64,000 bases of DNA from Vallitalea sp. (GTDB lineage Bacteria; Bacillota; Clostridia; Lachnospirales; Vallitaleaceae): assembly GCA_025210515.1 (NCBI GenBank), contig JAOARM010000050.1, positions 62,001 through 126,000 on the forward strand, written 5' to 3'. Positions 28,446 through 38,117 of the stretch are shown here, piece after piece. The notes beneath the pieces are model-generated. The model worked only from the letters and a program-made list of their open reading frames with translations. It ran no database searches and was not told the DNA's origin. The translations under genes and the position numbers were made by a program. The first letter of the stretch is position 1. The number at the start of each line of letters is the position of its first letter.

Positions 28446-28658
28446 ATGTGTTTTATGCCAGGTTTATTAGCAGCATTTATTTGTATTATAATGTCATTGA
28501 TGTGTATGTTTAAGCCGGATGTAATGTGGAAAATAGATCCTCGTACCGGTGATGCTGAATCAACTGAAGAAGTATTGAAGAAAATTAAAAGAGAAGGTTA
28601 TGTAGCATTGATAATTTCATTGTATATGCTTTATATTGTTATAAGCGACTTACTATAA
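28446..28658 (+). CDS. Small membrane protein, 70 residues
   Basis: Two hydrophobic segments (residues about 5-22 and 50-68) flank a polar loop with PDVMWKIDPRTGDAESTEE and a basic stretch KKIKREG. Loops of this kind, with a conserved tryptophan and acidic-basic stretch, occur in a family of short clostridial membrane proteins (DUF6199-like) of unknown function. The ATG follows GGAGATAGAAAGGT. It is separated from the acyltransferase gene by 123 bases and a TATAAT-like box near 28727. Confidence 0.55.
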   Translation: MCFMPGLLAAFICIIMSLMCMFKPDVMWKIDPRTGDAESTEEVLKKIKREGYVALIISLYMLYIVISDLL

Positions 28659-28781
28659 TGTATTAGCATACAATTATTTAACATCAAACTAATAAAAACT
28701 ATATAGTTTCACCCTCCAATGTATGTTATAATTAGGGCAGTTAATAGAAATTACTTATACCTTAGTTAAGGAGGAATTCTC

Positions 28782-29495
28782 ATGATACGTACAATTATAT
28801 GGTTTATTATTTTTTGGATATATCTGATAGTAAGCTTATTTCAAAATATTCGTTATTGGTATTTTGGTAAAGTTGGAAATGAAGAAAAACAAACAAAGAT
28901 ATTACACAATACTACTTCTAGATGGGCACGTAACATGGTACGATTTACTGGCACAAAAGTAGAGGTAAAAGGTGAAGAAAATATACCAGATAGAAATGTT
29001 CTTTTTGTTTCTAATCATCAAGGCAACTTTGATATACCAGTAATGATGGGATATATACCTAAGCTAAAAGGGTTCGTAGCCAAAATTGAGCTTGCCAAAA
29101 TGCCAATAGTAAGTGGATGGATGAAAAAATTAGGATGTCTATTTCTTGATAGAAAAGACCCAAGACAATCACTAAAAACGATATTAAAAGGAATAGAAGA
29201 ATTAAAAGAAGGTAAAAATCTCGTAGTTTTTCCAGAAGGAACAAGAAGCAAAGGCAGATATACTATAGGAGAATTTAAAAAGGGAAGTTTAAAGCTTGCG
29301 ATAAAGTCAGGAGTTCCAATTGTACCAGTTACAATAGATGGTACATATAAGATATTAGAAGAAAGAAACAGAATTAGTAAAACAAAAGTTAGCATTACTA
29401 TTCATGAACCAATATATATGGAAAATCTATCAAATGAAGAAAAAAATGAGTTAACTAATTATGTTTATGATATAATTAAATCTGGTTTACAATAA
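28782..29495 (+). CDS. plsC: 1-acyl-sn-glycerol-3-phosphate acyltransferase
   Basis: Membrane-associated enzyme that transfers an acyl group to lysophosphatidic acid to give phosphatidic acid. A hydrophobic N-terminal segment (residues 2-20) is followed by the catalytic HX4D motif in NHQGNFDIP, the glycerophosphate-binding FPEGTRSKG block, and the VPIVPVTIDGTY block. At 237 residues it is normal in length. It starts after AAGGAGGAATTCTC. The arsenate-reductase-like gene begins 45 bases downstream on the same strand; this pairing has no obvious functional meaning. Confidence 0.92.
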   Translation: MIRTIIWFIIFWIYLIVSLFQNIRYWYFGKVGNEEKQTKILHNTTSRWARNMVRFTGTKVEVKGEENIPDRNVLFVSNHQGNFDIPVMMGYIPKLKGFVAKIELAKMPIVSGWMKKLGCLFLDRKDPRQSLKTILKGIEELKEGKNLVVFPEGTRSKGRYTIGEFKKGSLKLAIKSGVPIVPVTIDGTYKILEERNRISKTKVSITIHEPIYMENLSNEEKNELTNYVYDIIKSGLQ

Positions 29496-29540
29496 TGTAT
29501 TAACTTAGGTTATCTTACTTAATAGCAGGAGGAAGAATAC

Positions 29541-29942
29541 ATGAAAAAAAGTGTTGCATTTATTTGTGTCCATAACTCATGTCGTTCACAAATGGCAGAA
29601 GGATGGGCTAAGAAACTAGGACAAGATTATATTGATGCATATTCAGCAGGAACTGAAAAATATGCAGAAGTTAAACCATTAGCTGTTAGTGTAATGGAAG
29701 AAGCAGGAGTAGATATGTCTAAGCATCATCCTAAGCTTCTAAAAGATATTCCAGAGAAAGTTGATATAGTTATTACTATGGGTTGTAACGTTGAATGCCC
29801 ATATTTACCTTGCAATCACAGAGAAGACTGGGGGCTTGATGATCCATCAGGTGGTCCAATTGAAGGATTTAGACAAACAAGAGATATTATTGAAGAAAAA
29901 GTTAAGTTATTGATTGATAGGATAAAAAATGATGATGTTTAA
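29541..29942 (+). CDS. arsC: Arsenate reductase, thioredoxin-coupled (ArsC/LMW phosphatase fold)
   Basis: A 133-residue protein of the low-molecular-weight phosphatase fold. The catalytic loop is CVHNSCRSQMAEGW (CX5R, Cys10-type nucleophile), and the resolving cysteines lie in GCNVECPYLPC, which identifies the thioredoxin-linked arsenate reductases rather than tyrosine phosphatases. The downstream part DDPSGG carries the conserved general-acid Asp. It reduces arsenate to arsenite for export. No ArsR or ArsB is adjacent; the DUF318 permease pair at 14477 is far away. It is followed directly by a terminator. Confidence 0.85.
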   Translation: MKKSVAFICVHNSCRSQMAEGWAKKLGQDYIDAYSAGTEKYAEVKPLAVSVMEEAGVDMSKHHPKLLKDIPEKVDIVITMGCNVECPYLPCNHREDWGLDDPSGGPIEGFRQTRDIIEEKVKLLIDRIKNDDV

Positions 29943-29949
29943 GATAAAT

Positions 29950-29979
29950 AAGGGCTGTCTCATAATTGAGATAGCCCTT
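29950..29979. terminator. Terminator, GGCTGTCTCAT family
   Basis: AAGGGCTGTCTCA (29950-29962) pairs with TGAGATAGCCCTT (29967-29979) with a TAAT loop and one G-U. It lies between convergent genes. Confidence 0.8.
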
Positions 29980-29998
29980 AACATATTGATAAATACAA

Positions 29999-30940
29999 TT
30001 ATTTAAGATATTTATCAACAAAAAATTTAGGTCTTGCTTTTGTTTCTAGATACATTTTACCGATATATTCTCCAATCATTCCGATTGCTAATAATTGAAA
30101 TCCACCCAGTGCCCATACTGATACGATAGTGGATGTCCAACCTTTTACTGTATATCCTCTAAAGTGACTAACTAAGAAATAACATAAAAAAACTAAACTT
30201 ATTGTAAAAATAAGTGATCCGATTGCAGTTATTATTCTTATTGGTTTAATACTAAATGATGTAATACCTTCTAATGCAAATGCTAACATTTTCTTTAATG
30301 GATATTTGGATTCTCCAGCAAAACGTTCACTTCTTTCATAAGTAACAACATCTGTTTTGAATCCTATTAGAGGAATTATACCTCTTAGAAATAAGTTTAC
30401 TTCTTTATGTTCTTCTAATGCATCTAGAGCACGGCTACTCATTAAGCGATAATCAGCATGATTATATACAATCTCTACTCCAAGCATTTTTATAAATTTA
30501 TAAAATCCTTGTGCAGTATATTTTTTGAATAAGCTATCTTTATCTCTTTGACTTCGTACGCCATATACTATATCACAACCTTCGTGATATTTATCAACCA
30601 TTTCATCTATTGCATTAATGTCATCTTGTAAATCTGCATCTAGAGAGATAACCATATCTGCTTCTTCTTTTACTGTTAATAAACCCGCTAATAATGCATT
30701 TTGATGACCTTTATTACGTGATAATTTTATACCCCTAATACATTCATTATCATTATTTAGTTCACAAATCATTTCCCAAGTTCTATCTTTGGAACCATCA
30801 TCAACAAATACAATTTTGCTTTCTTGGTCTATTTTATCTTTATCCATCAAACATTTTAGTTTGCTAACTAATTGTTTAGCAGTTTCATTTATAACTTCTT
30901 CTTCGTTATAACATGGAATTACTAAATATAATTTTTTCAT
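29999..30940 (-). CDS. Family 2 glycosyltransferase, polyprenyl-phosphate type (GtrB-like)
   Basis: A 313-residue membrane glycosyltransferase. The N-terminal GT-A domain starts YLVIPCYNEEEVINETA, with the nucleotide-sugar binding VFVDDGSKDRT and the DXD motif in ISLDADLQDD. Two C-terminal membrane segments (about residues 232-255 and 268-290) are typical of enzymes that transfer glucose or a similar sugar to undecaprenyl phosphate (GtrB, YfdH, DPM1-like). The start follows AGAAGGTAGCTT. The next minus-strand gene is a GT-C-like membrane protein that could use the lipid-linked sugar made here. Confidence 0.88.
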   Translation of the reverse strand: MKKLYLVIPCYNEEEVINETAKQLVSKLKCLMDKDKIDQESKIVFVDDGSKDRTWEMICELNNDNECIRGIKLSRNKGHQNALLAGLLTVKEEADMVISLDADLQDDINAIDEMVDKYHEGCDIVYGVRSQRDKDSLFKKYTAQGFYKFIKMLGVEIVYNHADYRLMSSRALDALEEHKEVNLFLRGIIPLIGFKTDVVTYERSERFAGESKYPLKKMLAFALEGITSFSIKPIRIITAIGSLIFTISLVFLCYFLVSHFRGYTVKGWTSTIVSVWALGGFQLLAIGMIGEYIGKMYLETKARPKFFVDKYLK

Positions 30941-31096
30941 AAGCTACCTTCTTTCTGTATAGAAATAATAAAGTTTTTAAATAAGTAATTTAATATAATA
31001 ACAAGTACTTAGAAACACTTTATACCTTCCTATTAGTATAGCGTATTATCAAAAAATGTCTAGTGCATAGGAAAAATAAATATAATTATTTCTAGT

Positions 31097-32554
31097 TTAA
31101 TGTAATTTAATATCTTTTTTGACGATATACGAGTCATATAAATTAAAACATCCTATTATTGCGATCGTTGGTATAATAGAATAATAAGCGAATTTATATC
31201 TAGTTGCAGTTTCTACTAACATAAATAGACAAATAGAACCTATCATATACAAACTAATTATTCTATATAAGAAATTTTGTTTTTTACAAAAAAGTAATGA
31301 TAATAGCATTATAATGAAAACAATATTTTGATATATAAAACATAAAAATGTTATTACTTTATCTACTCCTGATAATTTATAATTAGAACCAGATAGCTGA
31401 CCTTCTGAAATTAATGTTGGAATATATGATTCCCTACTCCAGATAAATGATTTATTCATAAAATGATGTAAAAGCTTTCTTTGTTTAATTAGATTTTTAT
31501 ATCGTTTAATGGATAAATCAAAAAAATATGTTTGTATTTCAGAGGGGTCATTCTCCTTTGCTATAATATCTTTAAATAATTGACCATCCTCACTGTTCCA
31601 AGTTCCTTTGCTATTATAATTAGCTCCAACATACAGATTCCATCCAAAACTTTTCTGTGGAGTTTGGAATCCTGTAATTTTAGTAGTTATATTCTGAAAA
31701 ATCATATTACCAAGTATAAAAGTTAAACAAATAGTACATACCCGTATTATAATTTTTTTGTTATAAGAGTTATTAATTAAGAGTTCGCTAAGTATAAGAG
31801 CTATTATTAATATAATACCAGTAGGTCTGAAGAAATTGGCAAATGATAGTAATAGTCCAAGAATTATATATAGACCAATATGTTTTGATTTATTGGAATT
31901 ACTACTACTATATATATTTGCTATAATTAATAGGCAAACAAATATTAGAGAACTATATATAGATTCTCCACCTGTAAATAGCACTATTAAAATGGAAGAA
32001 GGATTCAATATTATTAAAAAAGTTGCTATAATACTATATTTTTTAATAATAGTTTTTTCCATTAATAAATATATACATACAATCTCAATTAGACTAAAAA
32101 GAAGATGAACAGCGCTAACAATTAGTTTTGAAACTCCAAATAACTTATAAAATAAGCTTAAAGCTATTGGATAATGGATAGCATGAGGGAAAATACCGTA
32201 ATACAAATTATTGATATTTTTTCCTAAAGCTAATTTAGAAGCTGTGTTTAAATATATACTATAATCTCCTTTTTGTTCAATATTTATAAAGTGTAGGGAA
32301 ATTATTCGAATCATCATTCCAATAATAAGAATATATAAAATACAAAACCATTTGTTTTCTAGATAATGGTTATATTTCTTTTTGATAACTATATAGCTAA
32401 TTATAGTAAGTATACAATATATAATATAAAATATAGGGATTAATAATGAAGGGGTATGAGATATTTCTCTGTAAAAAACTATTGAAAAAAATAATGTAAA
32501 TAATACGATCACACACAATTCTATATTTTTTAATATTAATCTAAACAACTTCAA
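31097..32554 (-). CDS. Multi-span membrane protein, GT-C glycosyltransferase-like
   Basis: A 485-residue protein with about twelve hydrophobic segments. After two N-terminal segments an extracytoplasmic loop begins INIEQKGDYSIYLNTASKLALGKN, where the acidic pair resembles the DxD-like site of family 39/83 (GT-C) transferases, followed by NNLYYGIFPHAIHYPIALSL. A large loop near residues 285-390 precedes the last segments. It probably moves a sugar from a polyprenyl phosphate carrier to a glycan or protein. It begins at TTG 32554 after AGAGAGGATG. The GtrB-like gene lies 156 bases downstream and is a plausible supplier of the donor. Confidence 0.7.
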   Translation of the reverse strand: MKLFRLILKNIELCVIVLFTLFFSIVFYREISHTPSLLIPIFYIIYCILTIISYIVIKKKYNHYLENKWFCILYILIIGMMIRIISLHFINIEQKGDYSIYLNTASKLALGKNINNLYYGIFPHAIHYPIALSLFYKLFGVSKLIVSAVHLLFSLIEIVCIYLLMEKTIIKKYSIIATFLIILNPSSILIVLFTGGESIYSSLIFVCLLIIANIYSSSNSNKSKHIGLYIILGLLLSFANFFRPTGIILIIALILSELLINNSYNKKIIIRVCTICLTFILGNMIFQNITTKITGFQTPQKSFGWNLYVGANYNSKGTWNSEDGQLFKDIIAKENDPSEIQTYFFDLSIKRYKNLIKQRKLLHHFMNKSFIWSRESYIPTLISEGQLSGSNYKLSGVDKVITFLCFIYQNIVFIIMLLSLLFCKKQNFLYRIISLYMIGSICLFMLVETATRYKFAYYSIIPTIAIIGCFNLYDSYIVKKDIKLH

Positions 32555-32686
32555 TTTAATTACATCCTCTCTCTAATAGAGAGTATAATATATCATAAAC
32601 TAAAAAAAGTCAATATTTTCAGAAAAACATACAAAGAGATACACATTACATCATAATTTGATAAAAATATTCTTTCTTTGCATAAA

Positions 32687-32729
32687 AAACCTTTTAGATA
32701 ATATTATTTAGTATTAATCTAAAAGGTTT
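32687..32729 (-). terminator. Terminator for the minus-strand secreted coiled-coil gene
   Basis: AAACCTTTTAGAT (32687-32699) pairs perfectly with ATCTAAAAGGTTT (32717-32729), a 13-bp stem. Read on the minus strand it is followed by a run of six T. Confidence 0.8.
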
Positions 32730-32802
32730 ATATGTTTTAGGTAAAATTATTTAATTATTTATGAATAAAAACTTTATTAGTTTGCTTTGAGCAGATATTG
32801 CG

Positions 32803-33225
32803 CTAATTATTACTATACTTCTTTCTTAACCTTTCTAGCTCTTTCTCTAGCTCCTGTTGCATACTAGTATCAATTTCTTTTTTATACTCATCTAATAACT
32901 TAGGCTTTTCACTATTTAATTTATCAATAACTTTATTAACTTCTCCATCAATCGTTTGTTTAGATTCATTTTTCTTTGTTTGTTTATATTTTTCAAGTTC
33001 TGATTTCACATTAGCCTCGTAATCTTTAATATAATTATCAAGTTTCTTAATAGCAGCATCAGTATCTTTTGATAATCCAGAATTTCTATTAACAATAGTA
33101 TCTTTTACAGCAGTAATACGAGAAATTATACCACTATATATATCAATATCAGCTGCATAAGCTATAGTATTAATAACTAAAAAAGTGAAAACACTTACAA
33201 TTAATAGCTTTTTAATTTTTTTCAT
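32803..33225 (-). CDS. Secreted coiled-coil protein, unknown function
   Basis: A 140-residue protein with a signal peptide (residues 1-24, ending AYAA) and a mature part that is almost entirely charged and helical: DTDAAIKKLDNYIKDYEANV and a C-terminal LEKELERLRKKY heptad-like stretch predict a coiled coil. No cysteine and no anchor are visible. Start after GGGAGGGATTAT. It lies between the aminopeptidase P gene and its own terminator. Not recognised as a named family; similar short secreted coiled coils occur in clostridia. Confidence 0.65.
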   Translation of the reverse strand: MKKIKKLLIVSVFTFLVINTIAYAADIDIYSGIISRITAVKDTIVNRNSGLSKDTDAAIKKLDNYIKDYEANVKSELEKYKQTKKNESKQTIDGEVNKVIDKLNSEKPKLLDEYKKEIDTSMQQELEKELERLRKKYSNN

Positions 33226-33320
33226 ATAATCCCTCCCATCTTCTGATAGGACTAATTATATAATATGAAAATATGTAATTCTAGTTGTATATGTTGGAAA
33301 TTAATTGGTTTAATTAACCA

Positions 33321-35117
33321 TTATATTTCTTTTGTATGAGATTTTAACCAAATACGTTCATCTTCTAATAAATAAGGAGATACCTTTTCATATACTTGTT
33401 GATGATAGTTATTTAGCCAGCCTTTTTCTTCTGATGTAAGCATATTAATATCAATTCCTCGTAAATCTATAGGGCAGAATGAGATAATGTCAAAAGCCAT
33501 AAATCGTCCAAATTCATTGCTTATTTTCTCTTTTACTATAATACAATTTTCAATACGAATGCCATGCTTATCTTCTTTATAGATGCCTGGTTCATTAGTA
33601 AGTAACATACCTTCTTCTAGTACAACAGGGTCTATTAATTCTTTTCTAAATCTACCTGGTCCTTCATGAACTCCTAGTAAATAACCAATACTATGTCCTG
33701 TTCCACATTTGTAGTCCATATAAGACTGCCATATAGGCTGTCTAGCAATTACATCAAGCTGTTGTCCAGTAGCTCCATATAAAAATATTAAATTATTCAA
33801 TGCAATATGAGCTTTTAGCACAAGAGTATAATCATGACGTTCTTCATCTGTTAATTCCCCTAACACAATAGTACGGGTAATATCAGTTGTTCCATCATAA
33901 TATTGTCCACCAGAATCTACTAAAAAGAATCCTCTAGGTTCTAAAGTTGTAGCAGTAGCTTCAGTAGCCTTATAATGCATCATTGCAGCATTTGCACCGT
34001 AACCTGCAATAGTATCAAAACTATTCTCAATAAATAATGGCTGTTCTTTTCTGAAGCTTTCTAATTTATCAGCAGCTGTTATTTCGGTAATATTACCATT
34101 AGGAACTTCTTTATCTAACCAGCATAGAAATTTCACTAAAGCAACACAGTCTTTTATTTGACAATTTTTAAGGTTATTAATTTCTGTTTCATTCATTCTT
34201 GCTTTCATAAATGCAACTAATTCGGGATGTTCGATGATTGAACTAGATTGATGAATATTTGAGTAAAGTGCAGTATTAAGTTTAGCTGGATCATATATAA
34301 CAGAAGCATTTTCAGTTAATTTTTTAATATCATTAAAAATTGCTTCGTAAGGCTTCAAAATAACATTTTGCTCTTCTAGTTTCATTTTAATATCTGCTGG
34401 AACTTTTTCAAGATGTATATATAAAATAGCTTGCTGTAATGTTATAATTGCATAAGAATATGCTACAGGAGTAAAAGCTATATCATTTCCTCTAATATTA
34501 AACAACCATCCTATATCATTCAGTCCACTTAGTATGTACACTTGAGATTCTTTTTTCTTCATTTCTTGACGAATATTATTAATTTTTTTAAAAGTAGATA
34601 AACCTGTATACTCTAATTCATGATAGAAAACTTTATCCATTGGTAAATTTGGACGATTAGACCATATTCTTTCTATAAGGTCAAAGTCTCCAACAAATTC
34701 TATTTTATCATTATTGATCATGTTCTTAAGTGATTTAATATTATTTACAGAAAATAGGCGTTGGTCAAAACCAATTTTTTCACCAGGTTTTATATGAGTT
34801 TTTAACCATTCTTCATAGGTTGGAACATTTGGCTCTAACATTTTATATAGCACCATTTCACTGCCTTCTAATTGACGTTCGGCTTGGATAAAGTAACGAC
34901 CATCTGTCCATAAACCACTTTCTGATAAAGTGATTATAACTAATCCTGCCGAACCAGTAAAACCAGAGATATATGCTCTGCTTTTATAATGATCAGATAC
35001 GTATTCACTTTGGTGGGGGTCAGCACTAGGGATAATATAAGCAGATAAGCCTTCTTTTTTCATTTCTTTTCTTAATAACTCTATTCGGTTATTAATAGAT
35101 AATTCATTAATAATCAT
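33321..35117 (-). CDS. Aminopeptidase P family metallopeptidase
   Basis: A 598-residue M24 peptidase that removes N-terminal residues before proline. It has the three-domain layout of the long (eukaryote-like) Xaa-Pro aminopeptidases: two creatinase-like N-terminal domains (SAYIIPSADPHQSEYVSDHY; TDGRYFIQAERQL) and a pita-bread catalytic domain. Metal ligands are readable as the Asp residues in DSGGQYYDGTTDITRT, the His in GTGHSIGYLLGVHEGPG, and the Glu residues in TNEPGIYKED and GIRIENCIIV. A further in-frame ATG lies at 35126, but AAAGGA fits ATG 35117 better. Likely cytoplasmic; used in peptide turnover. Confidence 0.93.
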   Translation of the reverse strand: MIINELSINNRIELLRKEMKKEGLSAYIIPSADPHQSEYVSDHYKSRAYISGFTGSAGLVIITLSESGLWTDGRYFIQAERQLEGSEMVLYKMLEPNVPTYEEWLKTHIKPGEKIGFDQRLFSVNNIKSLKNMINNDKIEFVGDFDLIERIWSNRPNLPMDKVFYHELEYTGLSTFKKINNIRQEMKKKESQVYILSGLNDIGWLFNIRGNDIAFTPVAYSYAIITLQQAILYIHLEKVPADIKMKLEEQNVILKPYEAIFNDIKKLTENASVIYDPAKLNTALYSNIHQSSSIIEHPELVAFMKARMNETEINNLKNCQIKDCVALVKFLCWLDKEVPNGNITEITAADKLESFRKEQPLFIENSFDTIAGYGANAAMMHYKATEATATTLEPRGFFLVDSGGQYYDGTTDITRTIVLGELTDEERHDYTLVLKAHIALNNLIFLYGATGQQLDVIARQPIWQSYMDYKCGTGHSIGYLLGVHEGPGRFRKELIDPVVLEEGMLLTNEPGIYKEDKHGIRIENCIIVKEKISNEFGRFMAFDIISFCPIDLRGIDINMLTSEEKGWLNNYHQQVYEKVSPYLLEDERIWLKSHTKEI

Positions 35118-35329
35118 GAAATACATCCTTTCCTTGAATGAGATTATTTATAGTTGCATAATATATTGTGCTATAAAAATAGGTTAATGTAACTATGCAA
35201 GTATTTAACTTATAATTAATATATATCTTATAGACATTGTAACAAAAAACATAACATTTTAGAAGTCATCAACTTTCACTTTCATAAATACAGAAGCATA
35301 TAATATTAGAAAAAGCAGAAGGATAATAT

Positions 35330-35641
35330 ATGTATAATCAATTAGAAATCAATAGATATCAAGGACGTCCTTATCGTAGACCTTATCGCCGTCCATATCC
35401 AAGACGGTATTACTATCCATATCCTTACTATTATATGAGTTACCCATCTTATTATAGGTATCCTTATTATGGTTATAACCCATATTACTATAACAGATAC
35501 CCTTATTATTATGGACGATCACCATACTACCCAAGAAGGAGAAGAGGTAGAAGGCTTTACGGTGCCGAAGAAGGTTTTAATAATGTTGGTGTTTCTGAGG
35601 AGTATAATGAAATTCCATATCAGTATCCAGATAGTTACTAA
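35330..35641 (+). CDS. Tyrosine-, proline- and arginine-rich protein
   Basis: A 103-residue low-complexity protein. Residues 13-75 are nearly all Tyr, Pro, Arg, Ser and Asn, with repeats such as RPYRRPYRRPYPRR and YYYPYPYYY, and RRRRGRRLYG ending the basic part. An acidic tail (EEGFNNVGVSEEYNEIPYQY) follows. The start follows AGAAGGATAATAT. The composition resembles spore coat, exosporium or cell-surface proteins that are crosslinked through tyrosine, but no family is recognised. It is a monocistronic unit with a terminator at 35669. The opposite-strand and +1 frames here are shadows of the repeats. Confidence 0.65.
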   Translation: MYNQLEINRYQGRPYRRPYRRPYPRRYYYPYPYYYMSYPSYYRYPYYGYNPYYYNRYPYYYGRSPYYPRRRRGRRLYGAEEGFNNVGVSEEYNEIPYQYPDSY

Positions 35642-35668
35642 AAGATTATAATATAATTTAATAATATT

Positions 35669-35720
35669 AAAGAGCTGTCTTTTGATATATTATATATTAT
35701 TATAGATAGCTCTTTTGTTA
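35669..35720 (+). terminator. Rho-independent terminator
   Basis: AAAGAGCTGTCT (35669-35680) pairs with AGATAGCTCTTT (35704-35715) with one G-U and a 23-base AT loop, followed by a short T-rich stretch. Its arms belong to the GCTGTCT terminator group of this window. Confidence 0.7.
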
Positions 35721-35781
35721 TGTATATCATTATTTTACATAATTAAAGCGATGCAATGATAAAATTAATTACTAAAATATC

Positions 35782-35810
35782 TTGACAAATTAATTCAACC
35801 TGTCTAGACT
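35782..35810 (+). promoter_or_regulatory. Promoter for the MacB-like ABC transporter
   Basis: TTGACA (35782-35787), 17-base spacer, TAGACT (35805-35810), 26 bases before the ATG. The palindrome GTCTAGAC (35803-35810) overlaps the -10 box and could be an operator. Confidence 0.65.
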
Positions 35811-35836
35811 AATTATAAATAAAAGGATGTGGATAT

Positions 35837-38086
35837 ATGCTAGAAATACAAAATATTACAAAAAAATACAAATTGAAGCAAAAAACCGTTAGGGCTGTTG
35901 ACAATATTAGTCTAGAATTTAATAAAGGTGAATTTGTTTCAATACTAGGGCTTAGTGGTTCAGGAAAAACAACATTAGTTAGTCAAATAGGAGGTCTAGA
36001 TAAACCTACAGAAGGAAAATTAATCGTTAATGGGGTTGATACAACTTTATTTAAGTCGAGAGAGTGGACAGATTATAGGAAAAATAATATTGGCTTTATA
36101 TTTCAAGACTTTAATTTGATATCACATCTAACGGCTAAAGAAAACATAGAAATTTCTCTTTCTCTAAGCGGATTATCACCAAGTCAAAAAAGTGAGCGAG
36201 CTGAGGAACTTCTTGATATGATGGGGATATTAGATCAAAAAGATCAACTGCCAAAGCAATTAAGTGGAGGGCAAAAACAAAGAGTTGCTATAGCAAGAGC
36301 ACTTTCCAATAAACCTGATATTATACTGGCAGATGAACCAACAGGAGCTCTTGATCCTGATACATCTGTTCAGATTATGAATATTTTACAATCATTAGCC
36401 GAACAAGGACATTTAGTAATTATGGTTACTCATAATAAATATCTTGCTAGAGATTATTCAACAAGAATAGTAGAGCTAGAAGATGGAAAAGTAATAAGTA
36501 ATGAGGAAATAAGAGAGTACACTAAGTATGAAGACGAGGTATTATCACAAGACCCAAGTTCATTACAATTTGGAACAGCTCTAAAAATAGCTTATAATAA
36601 CTTAAAGATTAGAAAGAAGAGTACCATCTTTTCATTAATAAGTTTAATACCTAGTATGATTCTAATCTTCTGTATTCTTAATCTAGTTTTCAATATAGAA
36701 GGATATAAGGAAGATTTTAGACCATTATCTAAAAGTATTATTAACAGAAAAGATATGTTATATGTTACACCTTATGATGATACTAAACTAGAATGGAAAC
36801 AAAAAGGAATATATGCTGATATAGCTAGAAAAAACTTCGATGAAGATAAAGTTAATAATTTTAAGAAGCAAATATTAGAACCATATAGCGAAGAACAAAT
36901 TAAAGAAATAGAAGAAATAAAAGGAGTAGATAAAGTATTTAGAAATATGTACTTTGATGTTGAAATTGAAGGTAGTAAATTCATATTAGTTGCTTTACCA
37001 CCAAAAGAATATGCTAAATATCAATTTGACATAAGTGAAGATAATTATCCAAAGGACGATGAAGAAGGTGTTATTTTATCTTATGGAGCTCTAAAAACAA
37101 TATTAGGAAAGTATGTGAAAGATACAAATGTATTAGTTGGACAAGATGTTGAAATGAAGATATTTAATTATAAAGGAGTAGCTTTTCATATTAATACATA
37201 TTTTGATAAAAGACATATTATAAATACTAAGATAATTGATAGTTTTAATAGCAATACTAAAACAACACTAATGAATAATTATTATTCAGGGTACATATAT
37301 GCTCCTTATAATTACGCACAGAAATTAAAAGATATGTATTCATCGAATGATTATGCATTAGTATCTTATGAAATTTCAGATGACCCAGAAGTAGGCTTAA
37401 TAGTAATGGGATCACAAAGAATTAGTGATCCATTAAAGCCACTTAGAGAAAAAACTTCTTTACAAGATAATTATGAGCTATTTACTTTCAAAGAGTATGA
37501 TAATAATATGAAGGGAAATAATTATTCTTTGAGACATTTAGTGATTACCAATGATAAATTTGATGAAAATAGCTTAAATGCATTAAAAAAATATGGAATA
37601 GTAAGTAACTCCAAATTTGATGATTTTACAGTAAGTTCAGCTAATAAAACTAATAAATACATTGATTATACATTATTTATTGCAACAATATCTTCTGTAA
37701 TTATTATGTTAATACCTACATTATTAGTATGTGTTATACTATATATTAGTATTTTACTTAGAACAAAAGAAATTGGAATTCTAAAATCTATAGGTGCAAG
37801 AAACAAAGATATTCTTAATATATTTACTCTTGAGTCAGGTATATTAGCTTTAACTAGTGGAATAGTTTCATTAATTATTTCCATTCCACTAATCAACTAT
37901 ATAAAAGATATAATTGAACAAAAATACCGTTTGGAATTTTATTTAGGTTCTAATCCTATGGAAATAAATATCATAGGCATATTAGTAGCTTTCATTATTA
38001 GCGTTAGTTTAATTACAGTAATTGGATTACTTCCAGGAAGAAAAGCAAGTAAGCTTCAGCCTAATGAATTACTTAAACATAATTAA
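35837..38086 (+). CDS. MacB-like ABC transporter, ATPase fused to permease
   Basis: A 749-residue single-chain transporter subunit. Residues 1-225 are an ATPase (Walker A LGLSGSGKTT, signature LSGGQKQRVAIARAL, Walker B ILADEPTGALD). One membrane segment at about residues 263-286 is followed by an extracytoplasmic domain of about 320 residues and then three membrane segments with the FtsX motif KEIGILKSIGARNKDILNIF. This is the MacB topology and mechanotransmission layout, used to export peptides or to relay signals and cargo. The lipoprotein gene downstream starts 32 bases after the stop and probably works with it. No two-component system is adjacent, so regulation is unknown. Confidence 0.88.
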   Translation: MLEIQNITKKYKLKQKTVRAVDNISLEFNKGEFVSILGLSGSGKTTLVSQIGGLDKPTEGKLIVNGVDTTLFKSREWTDYRKNNIGFIFQDFNLISHLTAKENIEISLSLSGLSPSQKSERAEELLDMMGILDQKDQLPKQLSGGQKQRVAIARALSNKPDIILADEPTGALDPDTSVQIMNILQSLAEQGHLVIMVTHNKYLARDYSTRIVELEDGKVISNEEIREYTKYEDEVLSQDPSSLQFGTALKIAYNNLKIRKKSTIFSLISLIPSMILIFCILNLVFNIEGYKEDFRPLSKSIINRKDMLYVTPYDDTKLEWKQKGIYADIARKNFDEDKVNNFKKQILEPYSEEQIKEIEEIKGVDKVFRNMYFDVEIEGSKFILVALPPKEYAKYQFDISEDNYPKDDEEGVILSYGALKTILGKYVKDTNVLVGQDVEMKIFNYKGVAFHINTYFDKRHIINTKIIDSFNSNTKTTLMNNYYSGYIYAPYNYAQKLKDMYSSNDYALVSYEISDDPEVGLIVMGSQRISDPLKPLREKTSLQDNYELFTFKEYDNNMKGNNYSLRHLVITNDKFDENSLNALKKYGIVSNSKFDDFTVSSANKTNKYIDYTLFIATISSVIIMLIPTLLVCVILYISILLRTKEIGILKSIGARNKDILNIFTLESGILALTSGIVSLIISIPLINYIKDIIEQKYRLEFYLGSNPMEINIIGILVAFIISVSLITVIGLLPGRKASKLQPNELLKHN

Positions 38087-38117
38087 TACAAAACTGTGAA
38101 AAGGAGGAAGCTGCTTT

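Noticed and set aside
35349-35651. Overlapping frames on both strands around the tyrosine-rich gene
   Set aside because: They arise from the repetitive codons TAT/CCT/AGA; the 35330 frame alone has a fitting ribosome binding site and a stop before the terminator.
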